Shown here in pieces: positions 21,679 to 33,354 of a stretch of DNA of 64,000 bases. Every line of letters starts with the position of its first letter. Within the stretch, counting starts at the first letter, position 1. This DNA is from Setomelanomma holmii (Eukaryota > Ascomycota > Dothideomycetes > Pleosporales > Phaeosphaeriaceae): assembly GCA_010015745.1 (NCBI GenBank), contig ML978164.1:68445-132444 (forward strand), written 5' to 3'. The notes below the pieces were generated by a model. The model worked only from the letters and a program-made list of their open reading frames with translations, was not told where the DNA came from and searched no databases. The translations under genes were made by a program, and so were the position numbers.

Positions 21679-23510
21679 GTTTCTCTTATCACTGGGGTTG
21701 GTCTTCAAGGTAGCCGATCTCGGTAGATGTCCCGCAAACTGTCGCACTCGTTCTCTTGCAGTGGAGGTTCCGCACTTTGGAAATGTCAAGGCTCTCGAAA
21801 TTGTGGTGTAAGAAGGCTGGAAGCTGATGTGGTAGCAACAATTAGCTGGGGACGCCTTCCTTAAATGGTGGGGTGCGCACTCGACCAATGACATGACCCC
21901 GTATCTGGATTTCGTTGTCTTGTTGTTGGAGGGTCTTGAACGCAAACGGACAATGCGATTGATCGGGTGCGTGGAACAAACTGTAAACGTGCGCCGGAAT
22001 GCTATGATACAAACATGTCTTTGCATGCGGTTTGTCGCTTTTATCTTTGTTGTTTGAGCATCTTTGCTGTGCCTGTTTGGTGAGGCAGTTGCGGCGTGAC
22101 CTTGCAAGCGTGGGCAGTGCAAAAGCCTCGTGGCTTGAACGAATGATTCGTCCAGGGGTTCTGCGCCACAGTTTTCTCCAGCTTTCCCGCTTTCACAACC
22201 TAGACTACCTACACCGACTCCTCCCAATCGACGTCTACCTAGACGCCAGGCTACAAGCTATTTAGCCAATGTGTGGCTGCGCATTGTGAAAGCTCGATGT
22301 AGTCATGATGACCAACCGAGGTTGACTGCACGGCGCATCGGCCTCAGGCTCAGTCTCGGTACATGATGTCTCTGCGCAAGTTCCAAACGTGAACAAGGGC
22401 CGGGCCAGAAGAAGGCGATAAGTGAAAGAGCATGGCGTTTATGGCGTTTATGGCGAATGAGCTTAGTCCATGAGACTTGTCGGTAAGGTCCAATGCGCTG
22501 AAAGACTGATGACGGCTGACTGTGAGCTGAAGGCCAGGCATTGAATGCTTAACGCTGGCTAAACATGTTCACCAATCTTAGATGCCTTACAAAACCACCT
22601 GCATACCATCAACTATTATTCGAGAATCTTGTCATCAACGAGCACCCTATATTTTGTGCATGCGCGTTGTCTCACGAACTCGTGGGTAGCACGTCTGGCT
22701 GTCTAAGGCACAGATATGTCGTGATTGTGGGCCGAAATGCGGCTGTGAGTTCGCCCGTGTCTAAAATCCAACACGAGCGTATATCAGATGCACTTGTCAC
22801 CTAGGAGAATAATAGATTCTAGCACGACTCTAGCATCGCCGGTAGTACCTTTGTTTCTGCTGCCTTTATCGGCGACAGCCGTATCCCGAGGGTCTTGTGC
22901 AAATGCCGCTAATGTGACGGCACGGCCACAAAGGGCACGAACTTGGAGCTGGCTGAAGGGCAGAGCTGGATCAGGCGCGATACATAGGGAAGCTGATATT
23001 GAGCAGAAGAACAATCAAGAGATTACACCCGAAGGTCTTGTGCATATGAAGACAACGCGACGATACGGCCACAAAGGGCAGGGACGCGGTAACAGCTCAA
23101 AGGCTGAGCTGAACCAGCGGCGATGCCGATTGAAGCTGTCAGTAAGCGGCACAAAATGAAGAACCACCATATGGGCATGTCGCAGATTTTAAGAGAGCTC
23201 ATTTGGTTCGATCGTTTACTGATATCATTCAATATCCGAGCTCGACTGGGTCAGACCGTTCGCGAGACTGTCCGCAGAGATGGTCGAAAAGACGGCCTTG
23301 AGACACGGCGTAAAGACATCGCGCATCATATCTCGTGGGCAAAACCTCTTTAGATGCGTCTCCACGTAGCTCAATCATCCAGCAGATCGTCGCAAACCTC
23401 TAACAAGGAGCAGTCCAAAGTCGAAACCGAGCACTCGCTAATGCAGCCAGAGTCCGAAAGTCCTCCATCCAACTATGCATCCTGCAGAAAATCCCAACAG
23501 CGACCCGGAT
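21679..23510. other. Intergenic region with a degenerate direct repeat
   Basis: 1.8 kb between two minus-strand genes, containing the promoter of the deoxyribosyltransferase-like gene. No supported gene; the open frames in 22565-23350 have no splice structure. It contains the two-copy repeat at 22889-23160. Confidence 0.4.
22889..23160 (+). repeat. Degenerate tandem repeat, about 143-bp period
   Basis: GGTCTTGTGCA at 22891 recurs at 23034, and CGGCCACAAAGGGCA at 22923 recurs in the second unit near 23066. Weaker matches follow (AGCTG, AAGCTG, GCAGAAGAAC versus AAATGAAGAACC). Two diverged copies with mainly substitutions are visible. On the minus strand both units encode an LCGR...AQD peptide, so a decayed protein repeat is possible. 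Confidence 0.65.
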
Positions 23511-24824
23511 CTAGGACGGGACCGACGAGTTGAGCCACGCCAGATCTTCCGCCGTCACCGGGTTGCCACACAACGGATTAGGATGCCGAATGGTCTTGCC
23601 GTCGCGCTGAATCTTGAACACCGCATTGCCAATACCCTTGATCCTATCCTGCGTCGACGCGGTGAAGCTAGCTTCAGGGTAGAGGAGTTCCGGTGTCCTA
23701 GCAGTACCCTCCTCTTGGTCCGCGATTTGAAAGCACAGGTCCGCCGCGTCCAAGATATGCCCGCAAGTACACGCAAACCCGCTGAAGTACACCATAACGC
23801 CCTTGACCTGCTTCCCATGCTCTTTCTCCATCTCATCTGACTTGGCGCGCAGATTCGCATTCGACTTCATCCTGCTCACGCTCGGCTTGTTATTCGGCTC
23901 TCCAAGCAGGTTCGCAAGTGACTTTGACTGGCGTAGCTTCTCGAGCGGCTGTCCTCCAGCCTTAGCCAGTGTTTTTGGGACAGCAGAGACTTTCTGGCGG
24001 ACGGTGTCCTTGACGGTCTGTGCGCGCCAGGAGAGACCGCAGGCGCTGCAGAAGACGCCGAACTGGACTTGCTTGGGCGAGGAGGCGGGGAGTTGGACGG
24101 GGATGGGCTCTTCGACGGGCTTGTAGGGCTTGAGGCGGCCAGTTAAGGTGCAATTGTCGCAGCTGCGGTGAGGGCAGACGCAGGTGAGTGTGCCGACGAG
24201 GTTTTCGCTGTCGTCGTGGGAGTAGAGCTCGCAACCGTTGTTGCACTTGCAACAACGCCAGTTTCCTAGATGTTCTGTCGCTAGTTTGGGAGCTTTGTTG
24301 GCGCTCTTGGTAGTCATGATGGTGCTGTCGTAGGTGGTGTTGTCGTTCGGAAGGTCTTGGTACTCCCTCACTTTCTGGCGCTGGGCCTCGAGATCGGTGT
24401 TGTCAAATAGAGGAATGTTGAGCTCTGGGCTGGGTTGTGCGGGCTTATTGACGTGCTCCTGGACACAGGCCTCGCTGCTGGCGTCGGAGGGTGCAGCTTC
24501 TTCAAGGTGGAGAGACTCAGTAGTCTCACAGATGCTGTCCATCAAGTCCTCTTGGCTGTCCCTATTTGACATGATGATTCCGTATCGGCGTTGAGGTGGA
24601 AGGGAGGTGAGAGTGGCGCGGGAATTATCTTCACTTGGCTCGGTGTTCTTGCGGAAGAGAGATTTGACCCTGCTTTTCAACTTGTCAGTCTTGCTCTGAT
24701 GTCCCTCTTGGCGCAGGATTGGCGTGGAAGGACTATGCGCGAGCGGTGATGCTGATGGTGGTTGAAGAAGCGGATTTGAGGCGCTGTTAGGGAGGGTGAA
24801 CCGTACTTTTGGTGGTGATGGCAT
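23511..24824 (-). CDS. Cys-rich, probable zinc-ribbon protein of unknown function
   Basis: Single exon, 437 aa from ATG 24824; a 22-codon upstream extension is ignored because it has no further in-frame ATG with support. Residues 1-200 are Ser/Pro-rich and disordered. From about 205 there are paired cysteines: CCKCNNGC, CVCPHRSCDNC, then CSACG and, after a basic linker, CTCG and a final C. Six to seven CxxC-type pairs suggest two zinc ribbons. Similar double zinc-ribbon proteins appear in Dothideomycetes (general family memory, not checked). There is no catalytic motif. Nucleic-acid or protein binding is possible. Confidence 0.75.
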   Translation of the reverse strand: MPSPPKVRFTLPNSASNPLLQPPSASPLAHSPSTPILRQEGHQSKTDKLKSRVKSLFRKNTEPSEDNSRATLTSLPPQRRYGIIMSNRDSQEDLMDSICETTESLHLEEAAPSDASSEACVQEHVNKPAQPSPELNIPLFDNTDLEAQRQKVREYQDLPNDNTTYDSTIMTTKSANKAPKLATEHLGNWRCCKCNNGCELYSHDDSENLVGTLTCVCPHRSCDNCTLTGRLKPYKPVEEPIPVQLPASSPKQVQFGVFCSACGLSWRAQTVKDTVRQKVSAVPKTLAKAGGQPLEKLRQSKSLANLLGEPNNKPSVSRMKSNANLRAKSDEMEKEHGKQVKGVMVYFSGFACTCGHILDAADLCFQIADQEEGTARTPELLYPEASFTASTQDRIKGIGNAVFKIQRDGKTIRHPNPLCGNPVTAEDLAWLNSSVPS

Positions 24825-25237
24825 CGGTGCTAATCTAGTGAGTTTTAGCAAGTTATGGTGAGTGAAAGGTATAGATTTCTTATATTTCATATCACTGCTT
24901 TCGCTTGTGATTATGTCCTAGGCAACGGTTTTGATGTTGTTATGGTGGAAGCGAGACAACGCAGAGCAAACGGCCATTTGCTCAACAAATTGTGTATATC
25001 AGGTGAAGACAAGAGTGCAAGCCTGGCAAATATAAGATGCATTGTCTCTCTGATCCTTCGCTGTGATGGCGCTATCTGTAGAGATATTCGGTGCATTCTG
25101 TGGCCGATGTCTGACTGTTATGATGCCTTGAAGTGACACAGGATATCACAATCGCTCACTTCTGGGTGAAGTACGGGACTGGAAGATCTTCCGCCTCAAG
25201 TATTGAGGACATCGCAATATACACAAGGTACTTCATA
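24825..25237. promoter_or_regulatory. Upstream region of the zinc-ribbon gene
   Basis: 413 bp between two co-directional minus-strand genes: promoter of the zinc-ribbon gene and 3' flank of ATG5. No ORF or RNA gene visible. Confidence 0.4.
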
Positions 25238-26297
25238 CTATGCCATCATAACCACTGCAATATGTAGCCATCCATCCAGATACGCTGTAGCACGCACCAG
25301 TTCTTCCACGCTAGCGTTCAGCGGCAGCACAGCACCATGAAGTACAGCTTGAGCTAATAAAGGACTTCTTCTGCTAGGGAACAATGTAGGCAAAATCTGA
25401 TTCAGTGCCGTGCCGATAGTTTGTGGCTGCCCTATACAAGTGTTAGCATCCTCATTCATTTCAAGGGACGGGATTGAAAGCTTACTTGAACTGAGATTCG
25501 CTGGCACCAGACTCTGCACAACCCTCAAGCTCCCCGGTGCGGTCTCTTGCTGCGAGGTATCCGAGGCCGCATGCGGGAGATACAACCGCACCGGCATATG
25601 TCGAAGATTCACTCCCTGAGGGTTCAGAAGTTTCTGGTTGATCGGACTATACAGCCCGAAGTCATGTTTCTTCACGCCTTCCCACAACTGCGTCGAGTCC
25701 TCCTTGCTCAGGAACATGACGGTCTTTCCCGTACCTGTTCGAAGGTAGTCTGCCTCTTTGACGCTGTTGAAGAAGAGGTCGTGCATGTGCTTGTCCTCAT
25801 TGTCGAGACGCACGAGCTGTTCGTTTGGGTAGTCGGAGAAGTGGACTGTAAGACGCCATGGCAAGTGTCGTTGTTCTTCTTCGGTGGTCTCGTGCTTTTG
25901 TGCGGGCGAGATCGAGTCTGCGGGATACGCAGGTTCAGCGCCAGAGTAGAGGTCATAGAGCAGACCGAGCGGGTAGTGCCATTTGAGCGGCACGCCCTCA
26001 TATGAGAGCCATAATTCCGAGGGTTGGACGTCGGGGTATATCAACTTTGAAGAGAAGAAAGCGTGCAGCTTGTGAATTAACAACCCTAGATATGAGAGTC
26101 GTGGAAATTGCATCTATCAAGCATTAGTATGCAAGCTGGCAGGCTGCAACATAGTGCAAGGACGAGGACTCATTTACTAAGTAAGGATCCGAATCGTCAT
26201 ATGTCCTGCAGTCTCCCTTGTGTAGTCTGATTTCCAGCGGTATGCTCCCATTCCAAACCCGCTCACGCAGTCGACTAGTGACATCGCGGGAAGACAT
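25238..26297 (-). CDS. ATG5: Autophagy protein 5 (ATG12 acceptor)
   Basis: Exons 26178..26297, 25486..26113 and 25238..25431, giving 313 aa. Introns are 64 bp (26114-26177) and 54 bp (25432-25485, GCTAAC branch); the second is in-frame-readable, so it is easily missed. The protein has the ATG5 pattern: WNGSIPLEIRL at the N terminus, YPxxxxxxxLWLSYEGVPLKWHYPLGLLYDL in the first ubiquitin-like fold, KEADYLRTGTGK with Lys170 at the place of the ATG12-conjugation lysine (by family motif), and the QTIGTAL...LHGAVLP...DGWLHI block of the second ubiquitin-like fold. It forms the ATG12-ATG5-ATG16 E3 complex that lipidates ATG8 on the phagophore. Confidence 0.95.
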
Positions 26298-26531
26298 CGG
26301 GAGAATCCAAGGTTGGAATGCAGGATGACGCTTGAAGTAGACTACTCCAGATCAATCTAATGGTGGGGCAGGCGGGGTTCGGGAGCTTTGGCGAGACTGA
26401 ACCCTTGAAAGGCTTGCTCGTGCGTGCGTCTCTCTGACAACCGCTTGATCCTTATTCGCCATGGACCGCCGCGTGCATTCACTCGTGTCCCTAGCGTGCG
26501 CGCATCTGATGTCGATTGAATACGGCTGCCA
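26298..26531. promoter_or_regulatory. Short divergent promoter shared by ATG5 and the next gene
   Basis: 234 bp separate the ATG of ATG5 (minus, 26297) from the ATG of the next gene (plus, 26532). Both promoters and 5' UTRs must fit here, so co-regulation is possible. No element can be named. Confidence 0.4.
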
Positions 26532-27297
26532 ATGGCCAATCTTACTCCACCGCCCTGCTGGACCATGAGCGTGGCACTCAGTCGCAAACGCTCGCGTCTT
26601 ACAATAGATTCGGACGATGACGAAGCACAATGGCGAAGAGAACCGTCACCCGTGCACTCGGTGCTAAGCGATACTTTGAAGAGGTCGAGGACACAATGCG
26701 AGTTGGATGAGCTGGCTATAGTAGACGCTGTTGAGGCGTGGGCGGTTGACGTGGATGCGATACTGGCGAGCAAGCGCATTGCAAAGCCGCTCGGTGGAGG
26801 ACTCGACGCACATGACAATTGGGAAAGGTACTGTAAGGGCCAATCGATGGTTGTACTATGTGTGCAGGGCAATGTGCAGACACATTACGATCTGTTATGG
26901 TAGGCTCTTCATGGCCAGCCTGGAGATGTCGCTTACATGCTATAGTTCTGCTTTACCAGACCTCTACACTCTTTCACCCTCCCTTCAGGCCTTGGTTCTC
27001 TGCCACGATCCTCAAGCACACAATCCCTCGTCGAGTGCGCCGTTCTCACTGCCCATGGTACAGGCGGTGGACCCGCCCAATAATCACTTTGTTCGATTAG
27101 GCTTGCTGCATCCGTTGGGAGGAGGCAAGTTTCCGCTGGATGCGTTGGTAGTACTCGATCGATGTGGCAGACGCAGGCTGGTCCTGCCGTTTGGATGGGG
27201 TGCTGGAAAACATGCATGTACTCCTGCTGGACGGAGCATACGAACGCGGTTCATGGACTTGTTGAGAAGTTGTGTTGAAACATTGGAGAGAGAGTGA
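26532..27297 (+). CDS. Unknown protein, possibly nuclear
   Basis: Two exons, 26532..26899 and 26946..27297 (46-bp GT-AG intron), give 239 aa ending in TGA; phases fit. An alternative ATG at 26565 would drop 11 residues. The N terminus has a basic SRKRSRL patch followed by an acidic DSDDDE stretch, like a nuclear localisation signal near a CK2 site. The second half has a Gly-rich LLHPLGGGKFPLDALVVLD segment and a GWGAGKH sequence. No known family. A further 40-bp GT-AG-like stretch at 26828-26867 is not used because removing it breaks the frame. Confidence 0.65.
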
Positions 27298-27564
27298 TGA
27301 CAACAAGGGAGGATTGTTACAAACTGCAACGCGTACACAAGCGGAGGCCATGGTTTTGGAGCAATGATACCCCGATGAAATCTTACCTGGCTTCAAGAAG
27401 GAGCACACAGGCACGAGGAAATGTTGAGACGTGCGAATGAAGTTGAGGGAATTGTATGTCATTTCCAGACTATCATATCCATTCCGTCGTAGCCAGAGGA
27501 TCTCCGGCCCTTCTGGTCTTGTATCGTGCTTGTTACACGACCAACCGCGGCAGCAGCCTACTCT

Positions 27565-28046
27565 CTAACCGAAGCGGGTCTCCTTGTCCTTGATGGGGAT
27601 GTCGCTACCAGTAGCTGACTTATATGAGCTACGGATGTAGTCCGAGATTTGCTGCAATTGAAGTCAGCATGTCTTATGCTCAGCTCGCACGTTGGGTACT
27701 AACCTCATCCTTGGCCTGCTCAAGAGCAGACTCATTGTCCTGAGTACCAGCGCCCAAGAACTTCTCCTGGACAAAGTCGACACCTACAACTGATTAGTTC
27801 CTGCTCACATGCACTCAAGAAACTCGATTGCAACGCACCCTTGTCAAGGTAGTCCTCGTTCTTCTCAGACTCCTTGCCGCCGCCAGCAGCTGAGTTTAGC
27901 TTGTCGCCAATGCCACCGAGGAAGCCACCGCCGCCGCTGGACTGTTGCTCTCCAGACGAGGAGCCCTGGACATTCTGCTCAGACGTCTGCTGGTTGTTGT
28001 TGTTATTGTTGTTGTTGCCGCCGGCGAGCTTGTTGACGAAGTCCAT
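27565..28046 (-). CDS. Small hydrophilic Gly/Asn-rich protein (stress-type)
   Basis: Exons 27839..28046, 27704..27783 and 27565..27651; introns 55 and 52 bp; 124 aa. The N terminus MDFVNKLAGG is followed by a run of eight Asn coded by repeated (GTT)n/(ATT) on the plus strand, a Ser/Gln/Gly stretch, then FLGGIGDKLNSAAGGG and two repeats of the amphipathic helix type, with QAKDEQISDYIR near the C terminus. This composition and order resemble small stress-induced proteins widespread in Ascomycota, sometimes annotated as DDR48-like; I am not certain of that name. The protein is probably soluble and partly disordered. Confidence 0.75.
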
Positions 28047-28502
28047 GATGTCTGAAGTGATTGGATTGGTATGTAATTGGAAGTGTAAAGTAAGTAGTAG
28101 TAGAAGTCGTGTGAGTGAGGCTGATAGCTGAGGACTTCACAGGTATTTAAGTACCAGAGTTATCAGGGTCACGTCTTGGTAGTGCAACGAGGCAGGGTAG
28201 ATAGCAGGATTGTAGCGGTCTTGGTATCAGTAGCTTTGATTGCTTGCGTGACGCGCTGCGGACGGTAGTACCTGATTGACGTGCTTCCGTGGGCTGCACT
28301 TTGGATCGCCATACGTCATTTTAGACCCTGCGTCTACAGGGATAAGGAGCTGGAATGATGCAGCTGCGATCGCGCGGGTAGACACGTGAAGCGGCTTATC
28401 GATAGCGATTTCGGAATTGGAGCTGCTTTTTTTGAGGTTGACGTCTCGAAGGTCTTGTGGTATACACTTCTTGACACACAAATCCTTCAGGGTATTTCTA
28501 CC
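28047..28502. promoter_or_regulatory. Divergent promoter between the small hydrophilic gene and ZNG1
   Basis: 456 bp between divergent starts (28046 minus, 28503 plus). Two promoters must lie here. No ORF is supported. A TTTTTTT run is at 28428-28434. Confidence 0.4.
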
Positions 28503-29650
28503 ATGATACCAATAACAATAATAACCGGCTTCCTCGGCTCGGGCAAAACAAGTACTTTCTCCCATCCACCACATCCCAACCCCCATTCTGACCCTCGGAA
28601 CACACCATCTAACACACATCCACAGCTCTCATCCTCAACCTACTCCCACAACTCCCGTCCACCTACAAACTCGCCCTCCTAAAAAACGAATACGGCGACA
28701 TCGCCGTCGACTCGCAACTCGCCTCTTCGCGCGCCATTTCCGGCGTGCAAGAACTGCTCAATGGATGCATATGCTGCAACCTCGTCGGGCAATTATCCGA
28801 CGCGCTGGATACACTCGCAAACGACATCAAACCTGACCGTATCGTCATCGAAACCTCGGGGTCCGCGTTCCCGGCTACACTCGCTATGGAAGTGAATCGG
28901 CTGGCACGAGAGACGGGCCGGTATGTACTCGACGGCGTGCTGAGCGTTATCGATGTGGAGAATTGGAAGGGGTATGAAGACACATCATACACGGCGAAAA
29001 TGCAAGCGCGATACACCGATCTTATTGTGCTGAACAAGCATGAGCTTGTTAGTGAGAGGCGGCTCGAAGATGTAGAGGACGCGATACTGGCGCTGGAAGT
29101 TGAGCCGCAGATACCCAGGACGAAGAGTGCGAAGGGCTGGGTGGATAAGGATATTGTGTTTGGACTGGACGCGAGGTTGGCGGGGCAGGTTGAGCAGGAT
29201 AGGGAAAAGCATGAGGAGAGTCATGATCATGGGCATGCGAGTGAGATTGAGGTGTTGAGTGTGACGTTGCAGAGTCGCGATGGGACAGGAAGTGTGAATA
29301 CAGCGAAACTTGCAGAGTTACTGGCTGAGCCGACGAAGGACGAGGTGTACCGGATTAAGGGTGTGCTGTATGCTTCGTCACTGCCAGCGTCATCGGATAA
29401 GGAACAAGATGGACATCGAGAAGTGCCGGATGGGAGGGCGAGATGGATTCTGAATTGGGCGTTTGGACGCTGGACGTTCACGCCTGTAGCTCTGCCGGCG
29501 GAGTCGAAGACGAGCGAGCCGGAGCTGCGGTTGACGGTCATGACGGCGCGGTATGAGAGCAATAAATGGAAAAAGCAGATCGAGGGGAGTGGATTGTTGA
29601 AGTTGACGAGCGATGATGTTGGAGACTTGGTCGTTGAGAAGGTTGCATGA
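28503..29650 (+). CDS. ZNG1: CobW/COG0523 family GTPase, ZNG1-type zinc metallochaperone
   Basis: Exons 28503..28551 and 28626..29650 (74-bp intron inside the Walker A codon run) give 357 aa. Walker A GFLGSGKT at 9-16, NEYGD soon after, the metal-binding CICC (64, 66, 67), the Walker B-like IVIETSG, the guanine-specific NKHE, and a CobW C-terminal domain with the WTFTPV segment are all present. A His-rich stretch (about 190-205, EESHDHGH) may bind metal. In eukaryotes ZNG1 delivers zinc to methionine aminopeptidase 1; that target is inferred for this gene. Cytosolic; no targeting signal. The first exon is just 49 nt. Confidence 0.9.
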
Positions 29651-29835
29651 AGTCGAGGATTGGAGCATGCTTATATACCCACATAGACGCTTTGTAGAGT
29701 TATGTAAGACTACTTGAGCAATAGACAAAAGTGCCTTATATGATACCCAGTATTGCTGCTAAGCGTCTAGTTATGCTGGACGCTGTCTCGTCCTTCCTTC
29801 ATCTTGTGATGCGGGCGCTCTGCGTCGCTCGAAGG

Positions 29836-32800
29836 CTACTTAAGCTTGACCTTCAGCACCCCTTTCCACGCTTCTAGCGCACTATCAACGTACTCCTTCG
29901 CATAATAATCGACGTCGTCATCGTCCAGAAACATCTCAAGCGCCCTTCCTGTAGGACCCCAGCGCACCTGTGCTTTTATCGCCTGGGTTCCTCGCGACTT
30001 GAGTAAGTCGATATAGCTCGGGACCATGTCTCTCACTGCCTGATAGCAAGCCCGCGTACTCTCCTGCAAGTCCGAGTCGTAATTGGCCGGCACGACCTTT
30101 TTGAGAGCATGTTCATTCTTGCCCTTTGGCTTCGTGATCTTTTCTCGGATATAGTCGACAAGCTTGTTTGTCGCTCGCAGAACTTCGAGGATGCCGTAGC
30201 ACGACATCAACATGTATTCATGGAACATGGTGTGCTCGGCTTCCGGCTTGAGCCCCGTGCTGCCTGGTAATTGCAGTCGTTCCCAGCTTCGGCGCTCAAT
30301 GTCCAATTGCCTTCGCAGCTCATTGAAGTCTGCTTGAGCCACCGGTCGCCATGTACTTGCTCCACAGCACCCGGCGGTGATCAAGTTGATCCTTTGCCAG
30401 TACTGCACATGCAGCCGTATTTCTGTGTCCAACAGCGAGGAGTTCGGTAGTTGAGACTCAGCATGCTTGAGGCCCAAGGGGAGATGACCAGTTTCAAAGG
30501 TCACTTCGCTGTTCAGCCACCTCATAGTCTGCTCGCGATAAAAGTGCATTACCACGATCCAGTCCTCACTTGGAATGCCACTTGGCATGATAGTGTTCAC
30601 AACCGTACCTGATGTGGCTAAGCATTCAAAATTTGGAAAAACCCCATAATCTGTGTTATCGGATACATCGTTGTAAGCTAGAAGAGTTAGCCAAAGACCG
30701 CCGATGATTGTATTGCAATGGCATGAAGGCAAGGACAAGTGTCACATACTTTTAATATCGAGCTGAGGTATGTGCTCAATCGATTCCCCTCGTAAGCGAG
30801 CTATACGACGGCGCTCTGTAAGGCAGATATGTCTTGTGAGGCTAGAGTTCAGCTTTCGCTTGAGTGCCAATATATCAAGCGCTGAGTCCCAAGCGAATGC
30901 GTCGACATCTGTTAGCAAGTGTGAAGCGGTCTTCTGTTCCATTCTCTCGATTGTGCCAACGACTCTCGCGAGTTCTTCGTCCACCGAGAAACCCCCGTAA
31001 CCTTTGACATCGAAGGGATGGGTCTGAGATATTCGCGAGAGCATATAGGGAGATAATGTATCAAGCAGCATCTCCTTGCACTTTGTATGACTATAGAGTC
31101 TGAAACCGGTTGTTCCGAGACCGAGGTTGAGATGTAACCGCGCGGCTAATAAGCAGAGGGTTCGGTTCTGCTTGTCTTTGTCTTTTTCGACAAGGTGGCG
31201 AACGTACATGGCAGCCTGAAGCAAGAGCCGCGAGTTTTGTGTAGTCTCGAAGGGATTGCGGCTTCCTTCTGTGCACATGAAGCGCTCATGCAGATTTGTC
31301 AGCGAATACACTGCGAGAAAGCCAAGATCTGGGCACTCGGGCCACATGCACGAGAGCTTGATGGAGTCCTCGAAGTGGTCTTGGAAGGCCTCGTGTGGCG
31401 GGTTCTGAGTTTGTGATAGAGCTAGCAAGTACTGGAATTTCAATACATTGAGCTCGGCTCGTCGGTACTTCTCGAAGTGAGTCTAGACGAAGTTTAGTGC
31501 CACAGATTCCAGATTGAGAATACCTCCTTACCTCCGTGAAATCAGCGTCAGGATGACCTAGCTTCTCCATGTAATCGCGAAGGAATTTTAGGAACTCTTC
31601 CGATTCGGCTAGGGTGAATATTTGCATGAATCCTCGAAGATCTTCGAAGCAAGATCCAAGCTGAGCATGGTCCGAGAAGTAGTCTTCACATGCACCAAGG
31701 AGTGGACGTCCCAGAAATTGAAGCAAGCGCATGTACGTGAGTTGAGTGGGTCGATCTCTGGCCTTTGTATTGTCATCAAAGCATTCTTTCATTCGGCTGG
31801 AGATGATCTGCTTGGCTCTGGTTTCGTTAGACAGGTATACACAGGTGTCTGCAATGAAGCTAACTCACTCATGTGGGGAATGATTCTTGGCCACGGCCTT
31901 GATCAGACCGTCCCAGACATCCCATCTCCAGGCGCAGAGCTCCCAAAATTTGGACTGCTCATTCGAAGCGATTTTCAAGTCTGATAGAGTCGCAGAGATG
32001 ATCCTCTCACAATGTTGCTCAAGTACTGGCCAATCCTCCAGCTCTCGGAGTACGTTCGTCATCACTGAATTCAGATCATCTCTATGTTGGTGTAGTACAA
32101 TCTGCTCCAAGGCTTTGTTGGGCGGCTCACTCCACAATTGCTGTAGCTCACGGACACGATTCTGCCTCTTGAAGATCTCAGCCAGGAACCGGAAGTCACG
32201 GATATCTTTGACTGCTATGGGATCATTCTGATACGCGTTAGTCACAAGTCTCGGGGTAGATCGTACGAGAGTCTGTACCTGGTTCGCCGAATAGGATTGC
32301 TTCGTAAACTTCAGGGCAATATCAGATTGTAGCTGAGCCATTCGATCATCTTTGCCTTGTGAAGCAAATTTTTGCTCAGCTGCTAGCTGCGTGATGAGTA
32401 TCAGAGCGTAATGCGAGCGTTTTTTGTCAGGCGGCCCTTCTTTGTTGTGATTGACTAATGCCTAATAACGATCAGCTCAAGTGAGATTGTGAAGGTTAGG
32501 AGTAGTCCGCAACTCACATAGCGAACATCTTCCCATGCATCTTCTTGCATGGCAATATAGAACAATTCATTCCATAGTCCCATGCGCTCGTTCTTGCGCT
32601 GCATGGTTTTCGCTGCAGCTAGCCAGTGGTTGAGTGCAGTGGTGCCTACCGAAGCCATGGAGAGACCTTTTTGTAGCCTTCGTCGGCCTGACTCAAGAAA
32701 GATTCTGTACATGTATGAGAGAAGTTGGGTGTCTGTGACCACATTTTTCTGAGCTTGGACAAGGAAAAGTGAAATCTTTTCTGGGTCTTGATGCTGTTGA

Positions 32801-32994
32801 AGGGCAAGATCCGCTTTCCATGTCTGCAAAATTGTCAAAATGAGAATCTGAACTCAAAGAGCTTAGACACATACCAACAGGTACGGGTTCTCTGGGGTTT
32901 TCTTAAGCGCCTTGTCCACTACCGCAACTGCGTATTTTGGCTTCGGGTAGTCGCGCTGAGCTTTCGAGAGTTTGTCCCAAGTGTTGAATGACAT
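29836..32994 (-). CDS. NAA25: NatB N-terminal acetyltransferase auxiliary subunit (NAA25/MDM20)
   Basis: Seven exons, 32875..32994, 32518..32823, 32461..32279, 32227..31869, 31817..31532, 31482..30750 and 30677..29836, give 942 aa in frame. Six introns of about 50-72 bp. The start at 32994 is the first in-frame ATG; longer reading upstream would need a TTG. The helical TPR-like N-terminal half (KAQRDYPKPKYAVAVVDKAL, AEIFKRQNRVRELQQLW) and the Mdm20-type C-terminal half fit the family, as does the length. It holds NAA20 on the ribosome to acetylate Met-Asp/Glu/Asn/Gln starts, and its loss in yeast affects actin cables and mitochondria. The intron at 32228-32278 is a multiple of three and can be missed. 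Confidence 0.85.
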
Positions 32995-33354
32995 TGTGCA
33001 AGACGCATCGAAAGCCAAATAAGCTAGAATGGGGTTGAAACGAATGATGTGCTGAACATCAGGCCCCGAAGACAAGTGCGCAATAAGAAATGTGATGTTG
33101 AAGGTATAACATTGAGGGGTTGTGGGCTAGTCCGCGATGTTCGTCTCCAAAGTTAAGCGGAAGCTATGGCAAACCTGGTTAGCGCGCCTGCCCTCCAACC
33201 ACTGGCAGGCGCTGCCTGAGTTACACTCTCACCATCTAAGGCAAGTTTCTCGAGCCCTCAAAGCGAAGATGCAACCAGGTGGCAGTATGAACATCTCAAT
33301 TAACAATCTATGCACAAGATGTATACTACAATGACTATCTGCAAAGCACAAGCA
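32995..33354. other. Gap between NAA25 and PAN1
   Basis: 360 bp: promoter of NAA25 (transcribed leftwards) and 3' end of PAN1 (also minus). No gene or repeat seen. Confidence 0.4.

Noticed and set aside
21679..22227. Extension of the deoxyribosyltransferase-like protein by up to 183 residues
   Set aside because: The frame is open but the sequence has no conserved character; the ATG at 21678 is close before the conserved part.
32995..33075. 27-codon upstream extension of NAA25
   Set aside because: It would start at a TTG; the first ATG in frame is at 32994.
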